Part shown: one piece after another, positions 12,501-23,877 of the stretch | How positions within the stretch are numbered: position 1 is the first letter of the stretch | Layout: each line of letters begins with the position of its first letter | NCBI GenBank assembly: GCA_011009095.1 | Contig: VTPC01000946.1 | Location: 27,589 to 91,588, forward strand | Reading direction: 5' to 3' | DNA: 64,000 nucleotides | DNA from: Ignelater luminosus | Lineage: Eukaryota; Arthropoda; Insecta; Coleoptera; Elateridae | Translations under genes and position numbers: made by a program | The notes under the pieces: model-generated | Databases searched by the model: none | The model's input: the letters and a program-made list of their open reading frames with translations, nothing else | What the model was told of the DNA's origin: nothing

Positions 12501-15059
12501 ATAAAAGTTTAATATTTATATTTTTTCTTTAATATTTTAGCAATCCTTAATTAAATGTTTAATGTAGTTAATAATTTACAATATTAACAAGATAAAAATT
12601 TTATATGTTTTTATTTTGTTGTCAAAAAGCATGTCTTTGTTAACAGCAGTAATAAAAAATTTTGTAGTAAAATCTTTTGGTAGTAGCGAAAAATCATGTA
12701 AACATCCAAACGGTTACTACTAATGAAGTATTACTTTCGGATTCTGATATAAAATTTTTATTTTTATGAGTTATAATAAAATCGAATTAATCATGATACA
12801 TTAATTGGAAAAATAGATAAAAACTACTAATTAATTCATTATAATCATTATAAAAAGGTTCTATGTTCTTTGATAAACATAAAGAATTTTCCATAACGAT
12901 TTTGTGCGTGTGTTTTTGTAATAGGATGTTACATAGCAGTGTTGTTATAGTATTACGTATAAAAGCCAAAACATAATCGACTTCAGATCTGAATAGCAGA
13001 AGTAGTTCTATACATGTATGGATACTTCCAGTATCAGGAGATCAAGTATTACTAAATTAATCGAACGTTATACGTACAGTAATAGTTCAACATGACATGA
13101 CATTTGTAATTTTACTAACACTAGCAAATTGAGTTTACATGCCGTAATAATTAGATTTTATAAAAAAAATATACACAATAAATATATAAAAGTCAGTCAG
13201 TGATCTAAATAACTTTTGTGCCTTATTTTCTTTAAACATTACATTTTTATCTTAACCTATTGTTTACTTGTAGGCACTTAATTATCAAAGTTCAATGACT
13301 ATTAGCAAAAAGAAAAAATAACTGACAGTGAGAAGAAGTTACCTTGAGTAGAGGGCAAATCTGTTTTTTGAGTATTGTAGTCTCAAAAAAGACCGATTCT
13401 GCAATAATGATACTTTTAGATGAGATTGCGAAGAAAGTGGTTAAGTGGTGTTTTGATTTTTTATCTATTTTTGATCTTTTTTCAGTGTTATAAGCAATAA
13501 TATTGTGATTTATTATTAGCATGAAGATTAAATCTAAAGTTGGCGATTTCTTCCAGGTTAAAACAAATAGATGTGGACAAAGCACGAGCGGTTGACTGAA
13601 CACTAAGAACCTCATGCTGTTAGCTATATTATGAAATGATAAAACTGCCTGCTACAATTTTATTAATATTTATATTTTGTGGTACAAGATTTAATTTAGT
13701 TCAAAGAAATATCTAATGATTAAAAATTCATTTTCCACTATGGTCAATGCTAAACGAAAACTCACACTTACACTCAATTTGAGCTAACCTATACAGCATA
13801 TTTTCTTATTACTTGTAATTTTATTTCCTAGTAATATTCGTTTGTCCTTTTTTGGTTTTATATCTACATCTAACATTTAGATTCTCTTTTTATCTAGTAA
13901 ATATGTACGTAGTACTCAATATAACCAAACTTTAATGTTAGGTAGGCATTGAAAGCAATAGCATTGAGACCAGAAGAATATTTGCTAGTCCGGTCTATCT
14001 TGGGACACATTTTATAGCCTCCACCTTATTCTTGATTTGATCTATTCATATTGTATCTACTGTAATTTTTTCCCAATTAAGACTGAACCTTTAAAGAAGG
14101 TATAAAGTTTGTTTTGGCTCGAAGTTTTTAGATGCCTTTTTTCAACCACTTACGGTATCTAATATGTCACCATCTTCCATGGCGAAGCTTTTCTAGTGAC
14201 ACTACTTATTGCTGCCTGGTTCTAGGTGCAAACATTGTAAAGACAGTAGCTAAGTTTACATGCTGTACAAGTTGAGTTACATGCTGATCTCATTTAGATC
14301 TTTTGCAAAAAAAATAGTTAACTGTAAGAAATTAAATATAATTCCAAAGCTATATCAATAATTACAAAAACTGGAACAATAATGTGTAACGGGAAAATGC
14401 TCAAAAGTATGCACAAATGCCGTCCAGACCAATAGAAGATGTTAAATCCCGTAGCTCATGCCGCAGATGGGGTGGATTCTCAAATAAACTTGACTTCCCC
14501 GAGACTGTGTAACTGCAAGATTGCAACTAATGATTCTGGGAAGCTGATATTGGGAATCAGCGAAAAACACGTATGGGTGTCGAGACCACAAAGTTATCAA
14601 TTCTTTAAAATAACATGGTAACAAACATTCGTTTAATAAAACAATTTAGATATTGCGCGTCAAGAAAACAAATATCTGAACGAAATTGAAAAACAGGGGC
14701 GGATTTAATGCAAATTTTAAAATAACATTACAAATGTTAGAGACAGGATGACACTTTTAATGTGAATAATTGAACTTGTACTTGATAGACAAATTAGAAA
14801 AAGCATCATAATAAATGGAAATCACAGAGGTTTCATGTTTTTACCAGGATGCCACATAAACAACGCTATTTTTGAGCAGATCCTAAATAATACAAGATCA
14901 TTTAGATTTATTTTCTGAATATAGAAAAAGCTTATCAATCGATAGGTTGCAATCATCTGCTTATCTCAAATACCTTCAAAATCACAAAACCTAGTTATCA
15001 AATCCAACTTTTTATCTTAGCAACATACTTTTGCGTTAAGGAAAAACCTTTTAGAGGAG
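9516..15059. other. Intergenic DNA, no gene recognised
   Basis: About 5.5 kb with only short ORFs and no recognised transposon motif. The part from 9,990 to 11,500 is less AT-rich than its surroundings and carries overlapping opposite-strand ORFs near 10,219-10,418. An A-rich tract with AAATAAAT units lies at 10,620-10,720. The remainder is ordinary AT-rich sequence. Confidence 0.4.
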
Positions 15060-15215
15060 AAGGAGGAACTTTCTCTCCCATCCCATCCCATTCAACCATC
15101 TAAACCCCCTCGCCTTTCTCTTTCACTAACTACCGGCACCACCATAAGTGCTACATCAGTAACAAGTCTGTCTTGTTTATTCTCTACTATATTTTATTTT
15201 CTTTGTCTCCTCTCT
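15060..15215. repeat. Pyrimidine-rich tract next to LINE fragment
   Basis: The + strand is dominated by C and T (CTCTCCCATCCCATCCCATT, CTTTCTCTTTCACT and similar). It lies just beyond the C-terminal end of the minus-strand R1-like fragment, so it may be that element's purine-rich 3' untranslated sequence. Confidence 0.4.
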
Positions 15216-16125
15216 CTTTGTGTGTCTGCTTTGCCTAAGAAGTTTTCAGCTATTACTTTTCTATTTGTTTTCTCTGCATTATGTCTCTCCATCTTGTACA
15301 TATGGAAAAATGCTCCGGGTCATTTTCATATCTGCTTTTACAATAGATGCAGTCTGGGTTATTTTCTTTTTCGATCTTACTCAAATAAGTATTAAGACCG
15401 CCATAATCGCTAAAATCCTGCATAATATGATAGTTGACTTGGTTTTTATATGAAATCCATTTTGCCACGTCTGATATTATTGTGTGGATTTATCTCCCGC
15501 TTATAGATTCCTCCCACTTGTTGTCAGTACTCTAGCCTCTTTTCTACTCGTACTGTTTGCTCTCCTTGTCTTTGTTCGGTCGTCTGCCAGCAAGGAAATT
15601 GGTGGCATTCCCCCCAGGAGACTGTCGGTTGACATTGCAAGGCACGCAGACGTGACTCTTAATGCTAGTTTGCGTTGGACTTTTTCACAGATTTTTTGTA
15701 CTTTTTCCATTTGAAAACCTTAATCTATATTACTGTACCGTATAGCATGATAGAAGTAACAGCGCTTGCAATCGTTCTGCGTTCCATCGTCGACGTTTCT
15801 CTTGTCTTGGGCATCATTTTTATTAATTGTGTTTTCTCCACAACTTTTTTAATGCGTGCCTTCATTTTAGCATCCTAATCTATTTGCACTCCCAAGTATT
15901 TAATACTGTCTTGAGCATCTATATTTAGGTTTTGCACTGTAATAGTTAGGTTTTCTATTTTCCTCCTACCAATTTCACTTTAATTATTTCTATTTCTGTT
16001 AGGATCTTGCTGGTGGTTCTGTTTGGGTGCCTCTGCAGCTCTATTGCTAAGTCATCGGCAAATCCAATCGGTTCATCTCTTTGGGTACTCTCAACTTCAA
16101 TGAGTCGTAATAAATTATCTATAGA
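15216..16125 (-). pseudogene. R1-like LINE, RT C-terminal fragment
   Basis: A 5'-truncated non-LTR retrotransposon fragment on minus. At about 16,045-16,075 it reads EPIGFADDLAIELQRHPN, containing the FADD catalytic motif of reverse transcriptase. It continues with IKYLGVQID (about 15,885-15,910), a match to the conserved KYLGV block, then AVTSIMLYGTVI, the S-x-MLYG block. At 15,560-15,700 QRKLALRVTSACLAMSTDSL matches the R1-clade segment following RT. The C-terminal knuckle CIYCKSRYENDPEHFSICTRW (15,290-15,350) is a C-x2-C-H-C motif typical of R1 and Jockey pol ends. Several stops and frame changes interrupt it. Clade R1 is favoured by the RVTSAY-like and knuckle segments. Confidence 0.8.
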
Positions 16126-19100
16126 GTATGCGTAGTGTTGTACTCCGTACCGCTTTTAATTTGCAGCGTTTTCTCTTGAAAGTAGGATTGAATGATTCTT
16201 ATAAAATATCCTGCATCGTTGCGTTACCAGCAGGGCATACTTTTAGGTTTTTTAGTCATACAGTATTAACTATTTTTTTGGTGTTTTATTGTATGTATAA
16301 TCTCCTTATCTTCGCTCAAGGCCACCCACTGAGTTTTAGCCGGCCTAACATCAAAGCGTCTTAGTTATATTAGAGTTCACAAATATTGCAAGGCAAGGTT
16401 ACGTTACAAACAGAGAGAAAAAGTTGTTAATCTTTAGACGTATTATCAAACTTATTCAGTCGTGTAGAAGAAACTTTTGAACACGATTTTTATTCGGTAT
16501 AGCTTTAGATCTGATGGGCTGTTAACCTCAAGTGATACACTTAATAGTAAAAGTGCAAGATATACAAACCTGAACTGAATCAAACAAAAGATTGGCACAA
16601 AATCTATAACTAAATAACATTGTTATTAATTCATTATTAAGTTAGTGAATCCGTATGTTACAGAATGACCAATCATTATAATCAATACCATAAATGACTT
16701 TTTTGATAATTTGTTATTTAGTGACCCTAATCTTGTAATGTAATAATTCAAAATATTTTTCCACTGTTTAATTTGCAAAAATGTTCATTTCCATTTTCGA
16801 ATAGTTTTTGTCAAGTGTATTAACAAATATATCGTTCGTTTTCTTCCACAAGAAGATTGATATGTGAGTCATTGTATAAAACTTCTTTATCGAGAATTTG
16901 TCATTTGATGCAAAGGTCCCATAAGGTTTTGTTTACGTTTTGGGATCTTGATCAATTCCATTGTAACAATTGAATTTTGTAGTTATGTATATTTACTATT
17001 AAACTGCTGTACTGAATTATATCTTCATTTCATTAATAATCAAAATTAGTTTCGAACATTTTGGTACTTTTGAGATCATTATTTAATTCAACTCTCTCGG
17101 ACTACCTCCGACTTTTCCTACGTTAACTGTATTTTTTTTAATTCTATGCAAACAACACAGTTCTAACTTATGGTACATACCTACACTTTAAGATTTTTGA
17201 ATATTTTAAAAACAGTTTGTATTGTGTTGTATAAATTAATAATATATAGCAAAAAATGAAATTCTTAAAAAAAGAAATAAACAAAACAAACAAAAATTAA
17301 TGGAATGTGACTTTTAAACTTAAAAAAAAACTAATGATCGTTTCATTTATTTTTTAGAAACAATCAATAAATTCTAGTCATATTTCATTTTAGTGTGGAA
17401 AACTTACAATATTAGCAATTAATGTGTTGAATTAATTAAAAATTAAGCTAAAATAATAAACAAAATTTAACTTTCTAGGAACCAAAACAGTGTAATGTGC
17501 AGTTATGCATAATGTAATTGTAACTTTAGAATTATCTCGGATTACCTTAGAAGGACTTTTTTAAATAATTAGTAGATAAAAAGTAAAATTATATTGGAAA
17601 GTTTATTTTTATCTTTAAGTATATGCCATAAAAATTAAGCTTACATCCAAAGATTACGCTAAATTAATTTCTAGAAACTTTAGTACCGATTACTGAATGT
17701 AATCTTTGATCTGAAAGCAGCCGAACTTAAATATTTCGCATTTTAACCGTCAAAATAATTTAACTTCAAATTAAAAATTAAATTTTTACCATAGAACTCT
17801 TATCGATTTTTATCCGTAGTTTACCAATTCAACTATCTGTCTGAAACGAAACAAAAATAACATAACATGCATAATTTAAAGACACGCAAAAAAGCTAAAA
17901 TTGGAGAGGTAAATTTGTAATCTTACATTTCTAAAACCAGGAAACGATCGCGAAAGACACATCCTTCGCCATAAATCTGAACGTTGCAAAGTCCGATAAT
18001 AAATAATTTATTCCCCAGCAAATTAAATCTAATCACGTTAATTTAATGTTTAATTAAGTAAAAATGTTGCACAACCGTCGTTCTATCGTATCACTAACTA
18101 ATCAATTGTTGGTAATAATTAATTTCTATGTCTTTCTACAGTACGTGTGCGTGTTTCAGAGTCTTCTCAGATAATTACTACCCAGATAAAAGTTTCTCCA
18201 TGGTTATATTCTTGTAAGTTTGAATCTAAATTACATTATTTTTTGTTTCAAATTTTTTTTGTTTGTTTCTTACATTCGTAATGAATGTAATACATCATCT
18301 TAAAATGTGTAGACAAGAGTCGTAAATAATGTTATGCAAATTTCACATGTGAAATAAACAAGTAAATGACAATAATTGATAAAAAATGAACAAATCATAC
18401 ACCACTGTCAGGAGAAATACTAATAAGTTCATGTAAACGATCATTATAAATTACATTCATTATGGAAAATGATTTAACTTCTGTATATGTATACATATAC
18501 ATATTTATACCAAGGCAAACGGTTTTTATTTAAGCGACATAATGGCGAAACATTTTCATTTCTGCTTTTTGCAATTTTAAGTGTCTGTAATAATACATTC
18601 TCTGATTAAATTCTATTTTATTGTTCAGTTTTTTTATCTAATTGTATGGTAGAGTTTTTTAACAATTTTATCTTTTTGCCCTAACTAGTACATTCACATG
18701 CAATGGATTGTATATATTTAAGAATTTAAAATGAAAAATAGTAGATGCTCTAAAACTAACTGTTAGATATTCTGCGATTTTTATTTACTGATAGACAGCA
18801 CTGAGAATATATCAAAATATAGATTCCTAAAAAAGAATATATAAACGTAAAGTGTGCCAACAATTATTACCACAATTATTATGACTATGACTATCTTTTG
18901 GATATTTTAGTTTATGGTATAGTATAGCTGGTATGGACTGTTTTGAATCTAACATCTAACAAGATTTACTCTAAGCATCTTACGGGTTTGTATAAGAAAC
19001 ACATTATTTTTACAGGCAATTTGTTCAATTTAGGTCACTCTTATATACATATAAAATTCAGTCTACTTTGTAATTTTCAAGGTAAGAAATATCCAAATAT

Positions 19101-19256
19101 ATCAGACTATTTCTGACGCCTGCAACTATAGGTCGGAATGTTTTTTTAATATAATTTTTTCAAATTATTCTTTTGTGTTATTTCCTCAGAATTACTAGTA
19201 ATGATTGCAATTATGGTATAGCTGTATAGCACAGTAAACATTAAATTCTTCTTGAC
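16126..19256. other. AT-rich intergenic DNA, no gene recognised
   Basis: About 3.1 kb of AT-rich sequence with no coding remnant seen. A perfect 20-bp palindrome, TGTATATGTATACATATACA, occupies 18482-18501. In this composition it may be chance or a decayed TA/CA simple repeat. Confidence 0.4.
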
Positions 19257-19595
19257 TTGAGTATTTCTTTTACTTTAAAATCCTTTCAAGATCTTGTTTC
19301 ATCTTATGCCCCAATTTGGGCTTTGGAAGGCAAATCTAAGTTTTATCTCTTACATCTTTTTCTATTTCCAAAGATTAAGAAATTAAACAGTAAAATAAAA
19401 AAAAAGAAATATTTGAGAGAACGGCTAATCAAATTAGAGCGCAAACTGGTATCCGAAGAAAGAAAAATAAAAAAAAATAAAGAAAAGATTGATGACTTAT
19501 CCGAAAAGAAGTACGAATCAGTAACACCAAATCAGCTTATAAAATTTGCGAAAACCAAAACATCCCTGTACAACTGCAAAATTGTAAAAAAATAA
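19257..19595 (+). other. Lysine-rich coiled-coil ORF without ATG
   Basis: A 112-codon open frame that begins at TTG and has no in-frame ATG. The second half is dominated by lysine, arginine and glutamate in heptad-like order (KKKKYLRERLIKLERKLVSE), which predicts a basic coiled coil. It ends ESVTPNQLIKFAKTKTSLYN-. I do not recognise it. It lies 650 bp upstream of the piggyBac-like fossil on the same strand, but piggyBac N-termini are usually acidic, so a link is doubtful. It may be an exon fragment or part of an unidentified transposon. Confidence 0.2.
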
Positions 19596-19904
19596 AAGAG
19601 AAAAGCAAATGATTCAAATATTGACTATCACAAACTACAAGTAATACTAACGAGTGGTACAAACTTAATAACAGGGCAACACAAAATAACTAGGTCAACA
19701 AGAAAAATTATTACAACATAAAAAGAATTAAAAATGAAAAGACTAGACAACGCCCCTCTTTCTTACAAACAATAAACGCAGTAGCTACTAAGATAGAGTT
19801 TGGAAGATTCGCCTTGGGGCCGTTCATAAATTTAGGTGTAGTCCTTCAAATGCAACCATTGCCGTAGTCAAACTAGAAAAATTATTTTTAGTTTATTTCC
19901 TCCG

Positions 19905-19927
19905 AGTTTGGCTCACAGAGCCAAACT
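19905..19927. repeat. Perfect 10-bp stem, 3-nt loop hairpin
   Basis: AGTTTGGCTC at 19905-19914 is exactly complementary to GAGCCAAACT at 19918-19927, with loop ACA. No flanking U-run or gene suggests a function. Confidence 0.5.
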
Positions 19928-20229
19928 ATTTAGTTACATGCACTGCTGGTCCCACTACTATCTCAAGGAATAATAATTTCGCTTTATCATTGTGGGTTTT
20001 TGATAGGTTCTGTGTTGATTTAAGGTAGAATACAATTACTTTTATTGCAAATTACATAGTTTGATATTGTTGCTTTTATTACCGTTAGATGTCATCTTTC
20101 TCGCGGAAAAAAAATAGATAATACTGCTAAAAAATTTGGTAACCTTCTGCAGACGACTTTTATTGTCCGTATTTGGAATATGAGTGAGAAGTTGATTTCA
20201 AAATGCTAGCGTTGCCTTTTAATTTGAAC

Positions 20230-20575
20230 GCCAAAGCATTAGCTCTGTGAACAATGAATTGGTGTCTAAAGATGACGTACCGGATCTAGATTATTCTTCC
20301 AATAGAAGAAGAAACACCTAATAACTAATTTCAAGTAAAACGTCACACACTATTAGCTCAGAATTGTACTTCAAATTCACGACTACTACAAGACAAAAAT
20401 AATGGACGTGTTGCTTGGATGGGTTTGACCAAGCTGTCTGCAGCATCAGATTATTGGATCAACAGAGTGTATGACTCTTTAGATGAGTTGCAATCGGTTT
20501 GAACTATTGCTTAGAACAATTCGTTTTTCTGATAATTCTGAATTTACAGAAGGGGACAAGTCCCTAATCTAATTA
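20230..20575 (+). pseudogene. piggyBac-like transposase fossil, 5' part
   Basis: The + strand reads an acidic stretch LVSKDDVPDLDYSS near 20,260-20,305. This is followed by GRVAWMGLTKLSAASDYWIN (20,410-20,465), which matches the piggyBac block G-L-L-x-MGL-x-K-x-P-x-x-x-DYW. Near 20,500-20,570 RFELLLRTIRFSDNSEFTEG and DKSLI match the conserved NRFELLLRFLHFSDN...D-x-L-x-x-x-RPLI block. Frameshifts separate these pieces. The sequence then stops at 20,575 because a DD41D mariner is inserted at a TA dinucleotide, and piggyBac homology resumes after 21,886. The catalytic domain between the two parts is largely degraded, so the gene is dead. Confidence 0.7.
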
Positions 20576-20577
20576 TA

Positions 20578-20609
20578 AAGGGTTTTCCAATAAGAGGTGT
20601 TATTTTGAA
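20578..20609 (+). repeat. Left terminal inverted repeat, DD41D mariner
   Basis: Starts AAGGGTTTTCCAATAAGAGG and ends TTATTTTGAA. It is identical to the reverse complement of 21851-21882 over 32 bp, and divergence begins at 20610. Confidence 0.9.
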
Positions 20610-20682
20610 ATTCAAAGAAAAGTGCCATTTTTTAATATAAATGATCGGATGTTTATTTCATTATAAAGAGGAAGGTATGCCG

Positions 20683-21768
20683 TTAATAGTGGAAAATAAC
20701 ATCAGGCAAATGACCACCACGACCACGCTTACAGGACAATATCCTTTTCATGAAATTTTCCATAACCAAATCGCAAAGTGGCTGCCCTATGTCCTCGATA
20801 GCCTCACGAATTCCATCTTTGAGGTCTTGAATCGACGCTGGGCTGTTGGCGTAGACCTTCTCTTTCACGTGGCCCCAAAGAAAGAAGTTGCAAGGTGTTA
20901 AATCACAAGATCTCGGTGGCCAATTGTGATCACCTCTTCGAGAGATAACACGGTCCGGAAACATTTTCCGTAAAAGATCAATGGTTTCGTTGCTCGTGTG
21001 GCACGTAGCGCCGTCTTGTTGAAAGTAAACGTTGTCCAGATCAATACCATCCAATTGCGGCCATAAAAAATCGTTAATCATCTCTCGATAGCGCAATCCA
21101 GTCACCGTAACTGTTGCTCCAGCCTCATTTTCGAAAAAGTAAGGTCCAATGACTCCGCCGAACCATAAACCGCACCAAACAGTCACACGTTGAGGATAGA
21201 GAGACTTTTCAACAATAACTCTTGGATTTTCTGAGCCCCAGATCCGACAATTTTGCTTGTTGACGAAGCCACCGAGGTGGAAATGGGCCTCATCACTCAA
21301 GATGATTTTTCGATGGAATTCTGGATCATTTTCATGCATTTCAACGACCCAATCAGCAAAGACACGACGTTGTTGATGATCGGCCGGCTTGAGTTCTTGT
21401 GTTAACTGGACTTTATAAGCCTTAAGACCCAAATCTTTATGCAAAATACGGTGTAATGACGTTTGTGGAATGGCTAATTCCAAAGAACGACGAGGAATGG
21501 ACAAACCTGGGTTTTCTTTAACACTTTCGGCTACAACAGCAATATTCTCGGCTGTTCTTGAGCGACGTGCACGGGTTTTATTCTTCACATCACTAACTTG
21601 TCCCAAGAGCTCGAATTTTTTCACCAATTTCTGTATTGCGGTCCGACAAGGTGCTTCACGGTGACCCAAAAATGTTCGAGTTTTACGAACCGTCTCTGCC
21701 AAATTTTCACCATTTTTATAGTGAATTTTAATAATTTCAATGCGTTGTTGAAGCGTGTATCGTTCCAT
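20683..21768 (-). CDS. DD41D mariner transposase, third Asp changed to Asn
   Basis: A 361-residue transposase with ATG at 21768 and TAA at 20683-20685. The N-terminal third is a paired-type helix-turn-helix region for binding the terminal repeats (start MERYTLQQRIEIIKIHYKNG). The DDE/D catalytic domain has its first aspartate in ILSDEAHFHLGG and its second in YFQQDGATCHTS. The third acidic residue should sit 41 residues further on, in the CDLTPxDFFLWG motif, but here the motif reads CDLTPCNFFLWG. The asparagine codon is at 20887-20889. Length, start and C-terminus look complete. In this superfamily all three acidic residues are needed for metal binding, so the enzyme is predicted to be inactive although open. 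GAC to AAC in the context TGC-GAC is a CpG-to-CpA change. Confidence 0.9.
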   Translation of the reverse strand: MERYTLQQRIEIIKIHYKNGENLAETVRKTRTFLGHREAPCRTAIQKLVKKFELLGQVSDVKNKTRARRSRTAENIAVVAESVKENPGLSIPRRSLELAIPQTSLHRILHKDLGLKAYKVQLTQELKPADHQQRRVFADWVVEMHENDPEFHRKIILSDEAHFHLGGFVNKQNCRIWGSENPRVIVEKSLYPQRVTVWCGLWFGGVIGPYFFENEAGATVTVTGLRYREMINDFLWPQLDGIDLDNVYFQQDGATCHTSNETIDLLRKMFPDRVISRRGDHNWPPRSCDLTPCNFFLWGHVKEKVYANSPASIQDLKDGIREAIEDIGQPLCDLVMENFMKRILSCKRGRGGHLPDVIFHY

Positions 21769-21850
21769 ATTTATTAATGGCGTAGTTTCTACTTGTCAAA
21801 TGTCAAAAAATGATAGCTTCAAAAGTGACATCTACCGAAATAGTGGGCTA

Positions 21851-21882
21851 TTCAAAATAACACCTCTTATTGGAAAACCCTT
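21851..21882 (-). repeat. Right terminal inverted repeat, DD41D mariner
   Basis: Reverse complement of the left repeat 20578-20609, identical over 32 bp, with a TA dinucleotide immediately outside. Confidence 0.9.
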
Positions 21883-21886
21883 TATA

Positions 21887-22246
21887 AGTCTAATTAACAA
21901 GTCATATACATTTCTGAAGAATACGTATTTATAAACAAGACTGTTCTTCCTTTTCAAGAAATATGTACGTATAACGTAAAGCTTTATGGTAATAAGAAGC
22001 GCAATTCCGGACAAGATATTGTTCTCTTTCTAGGAGAATTATGCTATACGTAAAAATCGAAAAGGTACACCGAGGGAGGTTACGTAGAAAACCAATGAAG
22101 AAAAGCGACATTTGTGGTATCGACAGTACAGATAAACCTACTATCATAAACTGGAAAGATCAAAGGAATGTAATGTGATGATACAATGAAGAAAGTAAAA
22201 TACAATCAAAAATAAAACCACAACCAGTTACGAACTACAAAGAAGA
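21887..22246 (+). pseudogene. piggyBac-like transposase fossil, 3' part
   Basis: The resumption of the fossil interrupted at 20,575. Near 21,905-21,950 YISEEYVFINKTVLPFQE is a weak match to the piggyBac block ending IDE-x-x-VPFRGR. At 22,095-22,170 a frame starting MKKSDICGIDSTDKPTIINW leads into WKDQRNVM, matching the conserved W-K-D-x-R-x-V motif before the LST block. It is followed by KIKPQPVTNYKEE, similar to the KP-x-x-V-x-DYN block. The C-terminal cysteine-rich finger is not seen, and the frame ends at TGA about 22,246. Strand and order agree with the 5' part, so both belong to one old copy. Confidence 0.65.
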
Positions 22247-23877
22247 ATGAAAAGCTTCCGTGTCTGATCAAATAAGTGACGTTTTAGTTCTTACTAATAT
22301 TTATGTTAACGCCTACATTTTACATAAGGAGACAACTGGGAACGAGATTAAAATTACATTGTTCAAGAAACAAGTGATTAAGCATCGGATAAAAGCAACT
22401 GAAGAGCAAGACAAATCTGGAAACCTTAAGATCCAAACAAAAAACTGGAGGAAATAATAATAAGGTAAGACGATGTCCTCAAAGCTGCCATGCAGGAAAT
22501 AACTAGCTGCATGACAGAATACATGCCACCAAGGTTGTGGGTTCGATTTTCACGCGAATTCTAATTTTTTTATATGTTAAAGGTTCCATTATTAATTAAA
22601 TAATATACCATGAAGAAGACTTAAAGCTTGTTTAATTTTACCAAATTGTGATTAGATGGGAGTACACACAACCCAAAACAACAATTCGGAAATCATGATT
22701 CCATGGAATCACCGCAGCGCTTGGGAGTTAACTTAAGCCGCCACGTATAAGTCCTATAAGTAAATAAATGGACAAACTATAAAGCAAAGCCTTCCCTTAT
22801 TAGCAGTTCTGTAATAAAAAGAATCTTACAATGATTATTGTAAACTTCAAAACTCAAATAATTATAAATTTTATCACAAGATGAAAACACTAAATACTTT
22901 TAAATAGTGTGTAGTCAATTAATAAAAACTGGAGTTTCATGCATGAAAGCACAGATAGAAGTATCATTATTCAAGTTATGGCATACTATCTAAAACATCC
23001 CATTGCATTTCTGTATTGTATTTGTTTTTTTAATTATTCGCCTGCTACTTCATGCAACAATAATTATTCTAAAGTTCGTAAGTACCTAACTAGTAAGCTT
23101 ATTTATTGTTGACTGGAACTCAAGAGAATTTGGGAGCACTCTTCTTGAATCTTTTTAAAATCTTAGGGGTAGCGGTTACAAATTGCCTGACGTTGTTTGT
23201 TTTCCTGTGATCATTTAATCAACCATCATCCACTTCACTATGTTAGCCGCCGATACACCTGGTGTCCAGGTAGTTAAGATAAAAGATTGAGTTTATAAAT
23301 ATCTTGATATTGGCGGTATTAGGTGAAATAGACATGACATAGAAGAAATTAAAGATTATTGATATGGGAATGTCAATAACTGTATGACATAAAGTATGTT
23401 TTTGCAAACTTGAACCTTATCGTTGTTGTCAATACTGTTTTTACCAAAACTACCAAACGAATTTGTTTTACTTCACTGATCATTCATGTTTCATGTTGAA
23501 ATAATTAACTTCATTTTATATTTAATACTTTATTTTGTTGCTATTTACTAATTTAAACTATATTGAACACACTTAATTTCTAAATGGACTGTATATGTAT
23601 CATGATGTAGCTCCACTACTGACTGCATCTCGTGAAGGATTGAAAATCAAGAGAGAGAGGCGGTTGCAGGAGGGCCCTTTTATGTGCTCACCCCCGCATC
23701 GTTCTTGACCGCTACACTAACGGGCCAATGAACATAACTATGAGCACTTATACCTAGAGTTACACAATACATTTACCTAGAGTCCCAACAATTCATTTTA
23801 CAGTTGTTGACACAGTGTTAATAACTTAACATATGTGCGTATGCGAGTATTATTGAATTTTTTTTTTAATTTAGGAG
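22247..23877. other. Intergenic DNA with possible tRNA-like pieces
   Basis: No gene recognised. Two short pieces resemble RNA polymerase III promoter boxes. GGGTTCGATTTTC near 22,541 (+) resembles a tRNA B box. TAGTGTAGCGG near 23,710 on minus fits the A-box consensus TRGYNNARNNG. Neither has a convincing partner box or cloverleaf, so no tRNA or SINE is called. Confidence 0.3.

Larger units (their letters stand above)
20576..21884 (-). mobile_element. DD41D (rosa-type) mariner element
   Basis: About 1.31 kb, bounded by near-perfect inverted repeats that begin AAAGGGTTTTCCAATAAGAG at the left end and mirror it at the right. The match runs over about 34 bp (20576-20609 and 21851-21884). TA target duplications flank it; because both borders read TATA, the ends could shift by 2 bp. 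Between the repeats is a single uninterrupted 361-codon transposase gene on minus. The conserved ends and open frame show a recent insertion, into an older piggyBac-like fossil. Confidence 0.9.

Noticed and set aside
18482..18501. 20-bp palindrome as a regulatory site
   Set aside because: It consists of alternating purine-pyrimidine TA/TG steps in AT-rich DNA and looks like simple sequence.
22478..22570. tRNA or SINE based on GGTTCGATTTTC
   Set aside because: The B-box-like stretch has no matching A box at the proper distance and no acceptor stem could be paired.
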